Assembly (NCBI GenBank): GCA_964473525.1 | Contig: CAYYPK010000004.1 | Span: 62,001-126,000 of the forward strand | Length of the DNA stretch: 64,000 nt | Direction: 5' to 3' | Source: GCA-2687025 sp964473525 | GTDB lineage: Bacteria > Poribacteria > WGA-4E > GCA-2687025 | Part shown: in pieces, positions 17,350-24,748 of the stretch | Layout: each line of letters opens with the position of its first letter | How positions within the stretch are numbered: position 1 is the stretch's first letter | The notes under the pieces: model-generated | What the model was told of the DNA's origin: nothing | Seen by the model: the letters and a program-made list of their open reading frames with translations, nothing else | Databases searched by the model: none | Position numbers and translations under genes: made by a program

Positions 17350-18845
17350 GTGGGGCCGGGGTCACCAATGACGAACATACCGGTTCTCGACGCGCCGACG
17401 AACAACTGGTCGGCGCGTATCGCAGGAGACGGGAGCATCCCTAGCCTCGTGTCTCCCGCGCCCGTCAGGTACAGCCGCCATCGAGGTTCGCCCGTCAGAC
17501 GATCGATCGCCGCCACTTCGCCGTCTTGCGATGCCGTGTACACGAGGCCCTGAGCAACCGCTGGAGACGCCAACACTGGCGCTCCGGCGTCGTAGCGCCA
17601 TCGGAAGGAGCCGTCCGTCGCGTCTACCGCGTACAGATGCCAGTCGCGGGAACCGAAGTAGACGTCGTTACCGGCGACTGCGGGAGCGGTCAGCACAGCG
17701 TCCTTCGCCTCGTAGATCCACGCCTCTGCGTGGGTGGCGAGGTCCACGCAGAGGAGCGCGCCGTAAGGAGCCGGGTCACTCGTGGCGAAGTCACCGTTCC
17801 CCAGGCCGAAATACGCCTTCCCGCCCTGGACCGACGGCGACCCCCACACGCTGTGCTCGGTGGGCAGGCTCCACAGCGTGGCGCCGGTCTGCATGTCGAG
17901 AGCGTACACACCCGTCTCGCCGTGTCCGGTGCCGACGAGGACGGTGTTTGCCACGACAGCCGGCGACAGGTCCACGTGCAGGCCTTCGGCGTGCCACACT
18001 TCGACGCCTGAGTCCGCGTCGATGCAATACACGCCGTCGTCTCCCGCTCCGAAGATGACGCGCCCGTCGACGACCGTCGGGGTAGATTCCACGTGGCTGC
18101 GCGTTGGGAAGTCCCAGAGGAAGTCGCCGGTCTCCGCGTCCAGACAGTAGAGCCGAGAACCGGTGTGATGGTGCAGGCCCTCACCGATGTAGACGCGCCC
18201 GTTTGCGACTACGGGCGATGAGAACACCTTGTGGCGTGTACGGAAGCTCCAGATCGGGGAGCCGTCCGCCGCGTTGATGCAATGAACCACGCCGAAGAGC
18301 TGGTACGCCGAGCCGGCCGAGCCCACGTAGAGTCGGTCGCCGACGATAGAGGGCGAGGAATACAGATCCACCTCGTCAAGCGCCTGCTCGCCCAGTGCCA
18401 CGGGCTCCGACGCGACTCTTGGGCCCTGCGCGTCGTGTCGGTTTCCAGAGCGCGCCAAATCACCACGGAACGTGGGCCACGCGGCGAGCGAGACCGGTGG
18501 CGCCTGTTGGCCCGGCTTCAGTGTGCCAACGCCCTCGTGGCCGATGCGTCCATCCAGGAGGAGCGCCGTCAACGCGACGGCTGCCCCAAGCCCCAGCACG
18601 CCGACAACGCTGCCGGTCCTGTGTGCGGAGATGTAGGCGCCGCACCTCGCGATCCTCGCGCGCCATCCCCGCATGCTGAAAACCGCGCCGATGCCCACGG
18701 CCGCAGCCACCAGCAACTGTGGCAGAAGCGCGATGAGGCTCTGTAGCGGCCCCATGAGCTCTGGGATAACAGCACGCGCTGTCTGTACGCCACCGAAGAG
18801 AAGGACCACGGCGATGGCAGTTGCCATCGCGTCGCGCCCCGTCAA
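17346..18845 (-). CDS. Membrane-anchored PQQ-like (BamB-type) beta-propeller protein
   Basis: 499 residues. Three hydrophobic segments lie at the N terminus (about residues 7-25, 35-57 and 78-98), then a propeller of PQQ/BamB-like blades: DLYSSPSIVGDRLYVGSAG, VFSSPVVANGRVYIGEG and DAVLTAPAVAGNDVYFGSRD, each followed by a YxLDxxTGxxxW motif. The propeller is probably extracytoplasmic. No PQQ-dehydrogenase catalytic sites are visible, so a structural or binding role is more likely than an enzyme. Both ends overlap neighbouring genes by four bases (ATGA), showing translational coupling in the operon. Confidence 0.8.
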   Translation of the reverse strand: MTGRDAMATAIAVVLLFGGVQTARAVIPELMGPLQSLIALLPQLLVAAAVGIGAVFSMRGWRARIARCGAYISAHRTGSVVGVLGLGAAVALTALLLDGRIGHEGVGTLKPGQQAPPVSLAAWPTFRGDLARSGNRHDAQGPRVASEPVALGEQALDEVDLYSSPSIVGDRLYVGSAGSAYQLFGVVHCINAADGSPIWSFRTRHKVFSSPVVANGRVYIGEGLHHHTGSRLYCLDAETGDFLWDFPTRSHVESTPTVVDGRVIFGAGDDGVYCIDADSGVEVWHAEGLHVDLSPAVVANTVLVGTGHGETGVYALDMQTGATLWSLPTEHSVWGSPSVQGGKAYFGLGNGDFATSDPAPYGALLCVDLATHAEAWIYEAKDAVLTAPAVAGNDVYFGSRDWHLYAVDATDGSFRWRYDAGAPVLASPAVAQGLVYTASQDGEVAAIDRLTGEPRWRLYLTGAGDTRLGMLPSPAIRADQLFVGASRTGMFVIGDPGPT

Positions 18846-20617
18846 CTGTCGCCTTCGCGGCGCATTGCCCAGCGCACACCGTAGTGGACCAGGTTCTCCA
18901 TGAGTGGTCGATTCGCCTCGACCGACTGCTGCCGGTCGTTCTTCAGGGCGACGATGAGGTACAGGCCGTCTCCGTGCCGTAGTTGCGCCAAGACGACGTT
19001 CTGGCCGTCCTCGGTATGCAGAGCGACCGCGTACTTGTCGCTTGGGTTCTTCCAGGCGTCGTCGATGACGAGCCTGCCAACATCAACCTGCCGAGGCTTG
19101 GCGAGAAGCTCCTCGAGCGCGCCGGCGCCACGGACAGGCATCGGGTTGATTTCCGAACCCTCTATCCGTTCCGGCGTCCAACCCGTGCGCATGGGCTGGT
19201 CCACGTCGTAGTCCTGCCCCGATACGATCACGACGCCTCCCCTCTGGGCGAACGCCCGGATGCGGGCCTCGGCGGCATCGTCCAGGTGGTGGCCGTTGAG
19301 GTCGACCGCGCGGAATCCGAGCCACAGTACGTCCGCGTCGTCCAGGCCAGGGAGGTTAGGATCTTTCGTCTCCGTCACCGACAGTCGCCACTGGCCGACC
19401 TTCCGCACGTTCCGCAGGGCGCCGACTTCGTGCGTCGACCCGCTCCCGGCAAGCGCAAGTACTCTAGTCGGCTTGGGAGCGTGGCGCATTGCCCAGCGGC
19501 CAGCATAGTGCACCAGATTCTCTATGAGAGGTCGATTCGCCTGCACGGACTGTGGCTGGTCGTTCCGCAGCGCGGCGAGCAGGTAGAGACCGTCGCCGTG
19601 CTGTAGCTGCGCCAACACGACGTTCTGCCCATCGTCGGTCTTGAGTCCGACCGAGTACTTCGGGCTGGCATTCACCCAAGCATCGTCGATGACGATCCGT
19701 CCGGGGTCTACTCGTTGGGGGCTCGCGAGCAGGTCTGCCAGCCCTCCAGCGCTCGCCACAGGCATCGCGTTGATCTCGGCGCCTTCGATGGGCTCTGGGG
19801 TCCAACCCGTCCGCATCGGCTGGTCGACGTCGTAGTCCTGGCCCGACACGATGACCACGCCGCCGCTCTCCACGAACGCCTGGATGCGGTTTTCCACCGA
19901 CCGCCTCAGATGGTGGCCGTTACGGTCAATCTCGCGGAATCCCAGCCACAGGACGTCCGCGTCCTCGAGGAGGGGCAAGCTGACGTCGGTGGTCTGGCGT
20001 AGCGACACTTTCCACTCGCCGACTTCCGCAACCTGGCGCAACGCGTTCACTTCCACGGTTGACCCAGTGCCGCCGAGCGCGAGGACGCGGATCCCGCTGG
20101 CGTCGCCGAATCCCTGAACGCCGGTCGCCTCCCGCGTGACGATGTCCCGGAGCTGCTCGACGCTGCCCTGATACGTCCGGGGCATGTGAATCTCGATATG
20201 GGTGAAGTTCCACCACACCTTGCTTAGGTCCGGCTTGACCTGCCCGAACGCCTGGAACCACGTGTTGTTTGTGTAGACGAGACCAGCGAGGCTTCCGCCC
20301 TTGCTCTCGTAGAACATGATGGCGGGGGCATTCGGGCGCGTCTTGTCGATCAGCATCCCAGGACTTGTCTTACCCCTAAGGACCTGGCCAACGGCGACGT
20401 TGATCTTGATCTTCTGGAACTGCGGCTTGCCCTTGATGTGCCTGCCCACGGACAGCACCACGCGCTGCTTATTGGGGTCGACGGACTCGATGTTCCCAAA
20501 GAAGATGTGCGTCGACTCATCCACGATCTCTTTGATGGAGTATTCACGGTCGATGAACGCGGAGGCGTCGCGTGCGGCAACCAGCACAAGGAGGAGGATC
20601 CAGGCAAGCTTCTTCAA
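18842..20617 (-). CDS. Secreted protein with two tandem copies of a ~205-residue ThuA/glutaminase-like domain
   Basis: 591 residues with a clear signal peptide (KLAWILLLVLVAARDASA). After an N-terminal region of about 150 residues there are two near-identical domains, about residues 176-378 and 385-586. They share TRVLALxGxGST, DADVLWLGFR, GGVVIVSGQDYDVDQPMRTG and GDGLYLxxALxND. The fold pattern suggests the class I amidotransferase-like/ThuA superfamily (a beta strand, then a DVLWL strand, then GGVVIVSG), but no catalytic cysteine is seen, so it may bind and not catalyse. The duplication is also visible in the DNA (about 18860-19470 against 19480-20100). It overlaps the propeller gene by four bases. 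Confidence 0.75.
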   Translation of the reverse strand: MKKLAWILLLVLVAARDASAFIDREYSIKEIVDESTHIFFGNIESVDPNKQRVVLSVGRHIKGKPQFQKIKINVAVGQVLRGKTSPGMLIDKTRPNAPAIMFYESKGGSLAGLVYTNNTWFQAFGQVKPDLSKVWWNFTHIEIHMPRTYQGSVEQLRDIVTREATGVQGFGDASGIRVLALGGTGSTVEVNALRQVAEVGEWKVSLRQTTDVSLPLLEDADVLWLGFREIDRNGHHLRRSVENRIQAFVESGGVVIVSGQDYDVDQPMRTGWTPEPIEGAEINAMPVASAGGLADLLASPQRVDPGRIVIDDAWVNASPKYSVGLKTDDGQNVVLAQLQHGDGLYLLAALRNDQPQSVQANRPLIENLVHYAGRWAMRHAPKPTRVLALAGSGSTHEVGALRNVRKVGQWRLSVTETKDPNLPGLDDADVLWLGFRAVDLNGHHLDDAAEARIRAFAQRGGVVIVSGQDYDVDQPMRTGWTPERIEGSEINPMPVRGAGALEELLAKPRQVDVGRLVIDDAWKNPSDKYAVALHTEDGQNVVLAQLRHGDGLYLIVALKNDRQQSVEANRPLMENLVHYGVRWAMRREGDS

Positions 20618-20642
20618 CGGCGCCGTCCTTTCGGAAGCATTA

Positions 20643-21560
20643 TCAGTAGCGGATGGTGAATGTCTCGTGCTCCCCTGACAGCGCGACCTCGTCTATGGAC
20701 ACGTCGGTGACCTCGGCTGGCTTTGGGCCGACGCCAAGTCTGCGCACCATCTCGTCCAACACGCTGCGTCGGCCCTGGGCCAGGGCCTCTACTCGCCCGT
20801 CCTCCAGATTGCGGACGTAGCCGGTAGCGCCAAGCGACTCCGCCTGGTCTCGCGTGAACGCGCGAAAGCCGACGCCTTGCACCTTGCCGCTCAGCAGGAC
20901 GCGGCGTCCAGCAGGACGCGAAGCGTCGAAGATGAGCGTCATCGCGGCGCCAGCGGGCGGGAGCGTCTGTTGATTCGCCTGGTAGCTGGTCTCATCCATC
21001 GCTTCCACCAGGGGATTCTGTAGGAGTACGGAGGGATCCGACTGGTGAGTGGAGATGACGTTGCCGGTCATCTCCGCCTGGAGAACCTGCTCTTCCGTCT
21101 CCGGGTCTTCCATCATGCGAGAGCCGGTGAAAACCCAGTCCGTTCTCACCATCGGACGTTCGGTCTTCGTGTTGTAGACCAGATCCTCGGCCCGCATCCG
21201 AACCGTCGCCCCTGCGTCCGTTACCCATTCGACCATGAGCGTGACACCTTCGCCTCGCGGGGCCACCAGGTTGTCCTCCGCGTCGTACGTAGCGGGCGAT
21301 CCCGGGGTGAGTCCAACCTGAAGCAGACCGTCGTACACATCGCGCGGCGACGCGTCCAGTACCAGAACGCTCTCGTATGACTTCCCGCCCTGCGAGCAGG
21401 CGAGGTATTCGATCGCCCCTTCAAGCACTTCGTGCGCGCCCAATTCAGTCGAGACATGCCCGCCGACGCGGAGCAAGCCCTCGTCCGCGAGGACGTGGAC
21501 GGAAGCCACCGCGCGAAGCGTCAGCAGCATCAGCGCGACGATTGTCACTACACGCGCCAT
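20643..21560 (-). CDS. YdjY-like domain fused to acylphosphatase
   Basis: 305 residues. A signal peptide is followed by a YdjY-like domain (EGAIEYLACSQGGKSYESVL, VLDASPRDVYDGLLQVGL) and a C-terminal acylphosphatase domain (KVQGVGFRAFTRDQA, GYVRNLEDGRVEAL). The acylphosphatase catalytic pair is present: Arg233 and Asn251. Acylphosphatases normally are free cytosolic proteins of about 90 residues that cleave acyl phosphates, and an exported fusion is unusual. It is the first gene of the minus-strand operon, 25 bp before the duplicated-domain protein. Confidence 0.82.
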   Translation of the reverse strand: MARVVTIVALMLLTLRAVASVHVLADEGLLRVGGHVSTELGAHEVLEGAIEYLACSQGGKSYESVLVLDASPRDVYDGLLQVGLTPGSPATYDAEDNLVAPRGEGVTLMVEWVTDAGATVRMRAEDLVYNTKTERPMVRTDWVFTGSRMMEDPETEEQVLQAEMTGNVISTHQSDPSVLLQNPLVEAMDETSYQANQQTLPPAGAAMTLIFDASRPAGRRVLLSGKVQGVGFRAFTRDQAESLGATGYVRNLEDGRVEALAQGRRSVLDEMVRRLGVGPKPAEVTDVSIDEVALSGEHETFTIRY

Positions 21561-21737
21561 GGCGGCGGACCTCCATCAGAGTCAGAGAGAGCGAGAATAG
21601 CGACGCACGAGCGCGCCGCAAACACCTACGCCAGCGCGTTCCGGTTCGCACAATTTCAGAGCATACCACGCCCATGCACGAAGAATTGTAAAACCTGCGG
21701 GAACACAGTCCTAAGAAAGGGTTACGGAAGGCGGCAA

Positions 21738-21867
21738 ACGACTACGGCCGGGCGATCGTGGCACACGGCGACGAATTCCAGATCGCTGTGCATGGTCTGG
21801 ATGATGGGCAGATGTGTGCCCGGCCGCGATTTCCTACTCCCACGGGAGCGATCTTCAGGCTATCCAT
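21738..21867 (-). pseudogene. Relic of a Gfo/Idh/MocA gene 5' end, with its promoter
   Basis: The minus strand from ATG 21867 encodes MDSLKIAPVGVGNRGR. After loss of one base it continues in another frame as HLPIIQTMHSDLEFVAVCHD. The intact gene at 13729-14793 starts MDRLKIALVGVGNRGR and continues YLPIIQTMTDDFELVAVCDG. Homology stops at about 21738. It extends upstream through the ribosome site to the TATGAT -10 (21907-21912) and to about 21945, so the promoter region was copied too. The frameshift and truncation make it non-functional. Confidence 0.85.
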
Positions 21868-22188
21868 ACCAAGTCCCTCCGGCCTCCTGCGTGTGCTAGC
21901 CGCCGCATCATAGCCGCAAGCGGGAGCATGGGGCACCTCTGGCGGCCAGCTCTCGTCGCCGGCGCCCGTAGCGATAGCCTGCGGACGCTTCCCCTTGGGC
22001 AGGAGCCTCGACATGCCGCCAGGATTGCACACCCAACCACACTGCGCGCTTGCGGCGCGGGCCGTCAGGATGGGCTCGATCAGGGGATTTGCCCACGACA
22101 CGCGGTAAGTCACGGCGCCCGGAACGCGTAGGACTGGTGGATCAGCATGTGGAGCGATGCGGCTGCCACGTCGGAGGAGGAGGGTAGT
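21868..22188. other. Gene-free spacer upstream of the giant surface protein
   Basis: Apart from the upstream part of the Gfo/Idh relic (to about 21945), this stretch has no coding frame that resembles a protein family. A minus-strand frame over 21975-22110 reads smoothly (SWANPLIEPILTARAAS) but has no recognisable domain and no start with a ribosome site. The only clear element is the GGAGGAGGAGGG ribosome site at 22172-22183, just before the ATG of the next gene. Confidence 0.5.
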
Positions 22189-24738
22189 ATGCGAGCGGAC
22201 TGGAGAAATGTGCCTAGCGGAACGTGCCTTCGCAGGTTCCTGGTGGTCGCGGTGGCGTGGGCGACGCTCGCGGTGGCGGGCGGCCAGGCGCAGCAGACCG
22301 TTGTGTCGAATCTCAACGAGGACCAATTACTGCTTGTCGACCTGACCACTGGTGATCGATCCGAATTGTCGGGTCCGACGGTTGGGTCCGGGTCAGACAT
22401 GGACCGCCCGGCATCCATCGCGCGGGAGTCCAGCGGCGATCTGCTGGTTGCTACATGGTCGTCCACAAGCGTCATCCGCGTCGACCCCGCGACAGGTGAT
22501 CGGCTCACCGTATCGAGCAGCACGGTGGGTACTGGTGACATGTGGGAGTTCGTGAATGACATGGCGGTAGATGGGGCGGACGGCTCAGTTGTCCTCTCGT
22601 CGTTTATGAATGTAGCCACAGATATAATATTGCGCGTAGACACTACGACAGGGGACCGGACGGTAATTGCCAGTGACACGGTCGGGTCTGGGTACACTTA
22701 CGGCGCCCTAGGGCACGTCCTCGTCGAGGACGATGGTACCATCATTTTCGTTGACTCTGATGGCGCCCTAGCCGCGATCGACCCCGGGACGTTGGTCCGC
22801 ACGGTCATCTCCTCCACCAGTGTTGGCACAGGGACGTCTCTAACGGTGCCATTAGGCGTCGTTAAGCTGGCCGACGGAGATTACGCAGTTTCGCTGTATA
22901 GCGACGCCACGAGCTACATCGTGCGCATTAATCCTGACACCGGTGACCGTACGACTCTGTCGGGTAGCGCGGTCGGGGCCGGGCCCACCATCGGTAACCG
23001 CCGCGGCCTTGCACTCGATACGAGTGGCGAGCTCTATATCGCGGATAGCGACAACCAGTCGATCCTGCATGTCGACACGACCAGTGGGGACCGCACTACT
23101 GTTGCGTCCTCATCCGTGGGCTCTGGAACTGACATCTCGACTTCCTACGGGTTGCTCCGCACCGTCGTGCCGTCCATTGTGTCCTCGGGCCCCACCGTCA
23201 GTTCCGCCGCCCGGGTGGACGCAAGCCCAACGAACGCCACAAGCGTGGACTATTCCGTCACGTTCAGCGAGGCTGTCACGGGTGTCGACAGCACGGACTT
23301 CACCGTCACGACAGCGTCGGGCGACGCGACGGGTTCTGTCTCCTCAGAGCCGACGACCTCGGACAGCATCGTCTACACGGTAACGGTCAGCAGCGTTGCG
23401 GGCGACGGCACGTTGCGCCTCGACGTGAACGACAGCAGCACGAGCATTGAGAACGGCAGCGCGGAAGCGCTCGACGGTGGGTACACCAGCGGCGAAGAAT
23501 ACACCATCGACAACATGGCGCCGGCCGTCCCAGGCACGCCGGACCTGGCGTCTGGTTCCGACAGCGGCGACTCCTCCGCCGACGATCTTACCAACGACAC
23601 GACTCCCACGATCACCGGCACATCCGACGCCAGCGTCACGGTGTCGCTGGCAAGCGACCTTGATGGCAGCCTCGGGTCCACGACATCCGACGGCAGCGGC
23701 GACTGGTCCATCACGGCGTCCACGCTGCAGGAGGGCGCGCATACCCTCACAGCGACGTCGACGGACGATGTCGGCAACGTGAGCTCCTCCTCCGCGTCGC
23801 TGAGCGTCACCGTCGGCACGACTGCGCCAGCCGACCCCTCGGCGCCGGACCTGGCGGCGGGTTCGGACACGGGCGACTCATCGACGGATGATCTCACGAG
23901 CGACACGACACCAACAGTCTCCGGCACGTCGGACGCCAGCGTGACCATCTCCCTAACGAGCGACGTGGACGGCAGCGCCGGGTCGGCGACGGCAGACGGC
24001 AGCGGCGACTGGTCCATCACGGCATCCACGCTGTCGGAAGGAGCCCAAAGCCTAACCGCGACGGCTACCGACGCGGCGGGGAACGCGAGCTCCGCTTCGA
24101 CCGCCCTGAATGTCACGGTCGATGTGACAGCGCCATCGGCGACGTCGACGCCGGATCTGGCGGCAGGCTCCGATACGGGGTCTTCGGACACGGATGATAT
24201 TACCAGCGCGGCGACGCCGACCGTGTCCGGCACGGCGGACGCGAGCACGTCGATTGCCCTTACGAGTGACCTTGATGGCAGCGTCGGCTCCGTGACGGCG
24301 GACGGGAGCGGCGACTGGTCCGTGGCGGTTTCGACGTTGCAGGAAGGCACGCACAGCCTCACGGCGACTTCGACCGACACGGCCGGCAACGCAAGCTCTG
24401 CGTCCTCCGCCCTGAGCGTGGAAGTGGACACGACCTCGCAGACGGTGTCGGCGGTTGGCGCGACCACGGCGGACGGTACCTACGGCGTGGGCGACACGGT
24501 TGACGTGACGATCGCGCTCGACGCTGCGGTCACGGTCGATACATCCGGCGGCACGCCAGCGCTCGTGCTGGACATGGACGTGACGGATCGCTCCGCGACG
24601 TACAGCGGGGGGGACCGGCACGACGACGCTGACCTTCAGCTATACGATCCAGACCGGCGACAACACGACGGACCTCGGCTACACCAGCACGTCGTCGGTC
24701 GTCCTCAACAGCGGGACGATCCAGGACACCGCAGGTAA
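22189..24738 (+). CDS. Giant secreted repeat protein, N-terminal part (frame broken at 24607-24613)
   Basis: 849 residues as read. ATG 22189 follows GGAGGAGGAGGG and starts a signal peptide (RRFLVVAVAWATLAVAGGQA). Residues about 35-340 are SMP-30/NHL-like propeller blades with a recurring TGDRTxxSSxxVGSG motif. Next come Big-type Ig-like repeats whose units contain VTVSLASDLDGSLGS and SDGSGDWSITASTLQEG. The last about 45 residues (GDRHDDADLQLYD onward) are out of frame: dropping one G from the G7 run restores TGTTTLTFSYTIQTGDNTTD and joins the following gene in one continuous frame. The intact protein would have 2484 residues. It is probably an exported surface adhesin or matrix protein. Confidence 0.8.
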   Translation: MRADWRNVPSGTCLRRFLVVAVAWATLAVAGGQAQQTVVSNLNEDQLLLVDLTTGDRSELSGPTVGSGSDMDRPASIARESSGDLLVATWSSTSVIRVDPATGDRLTVSSSTVGTGDMWEFVNDMAVDGADGSVVLSSFMNVATDIILRVDTTTGDRTVIASDTVGSGYTYGALGHVLVEDDGTIIFVDSDGALAAIDPGTLVRTVISSTSVGTGTSLTVPLGVVKLADGDYAVSLYSDATSYIVRINPDTGDRTTLSGSAVGAGPTIGNRRGLALDTSGELYIADSDNQSILHVDTTSGDRTTVASSSVGSGTDISTSYGLLRTVVPSIVSSGPTVSSAARVDASPTNATSVDYSVTFSEAVTGVDSTDFTVTTASGDATGSVSSEPTTSDSIVYTVTVSSVAGDGTLRLDVNDSSTSIENGSAEALDGGYTSGEEYTIDNMAPAVPGTPDLASGSDSGDSSADDLTNDTTPTITGTSDASVTVSLASDLDGSLGSTTSDGSGDWSITASTLQEGAHTLTATSTDDVGNVSSSSASLSVTVGTTAPADPSAPDLAAGSDTGDSSTDDLTSDTTPTVSGTSDASVTISLTSDVDGSAGSATADGSGDWSITASTLSEGAQSLTATATDAAGNASSASTALNVTVDVTAPSATSTPDLAAGSDTGSSDTDDITSAATPTVSGTADASTSIALTSDLDGSVGSVTADGSGDWSVAVSTLQEGTHSLTATSTDTAGNASSASSALSVEVDTTSQTVSAVGATTADGTYGVGDTVDVTIALDAAVTVDTSGGTPALVLDMDVTDRSATYSGGDRHDDADLQLYDPDRRQHDGPRLHQHVVGRPQQRDDPGHRR
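24607..24613 (+). other. Frameshift in a G7 homopolymer
   Basis: Seven consecutive G sit at 24607-24613. With six, the codons read AGC GGG GGG ACC GGC ACG and continue without a stop to 29644. With seven, translation stops at 24738. The total length 22189-29644 is 7456 bases, one more than a multiple of three, as expected for a single-base insertion. Confidence 0.9.
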
Positions 24739-24748
24739 CGACGCCGAC

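Noticed and set aside
21868..22110. Possible small minus-strand gene (SWANPLIEPILTARAAS frame)
   Set aside because: No start codon with a ribosome site, no domain, and the frame merges with the Gfo/Idh relic.
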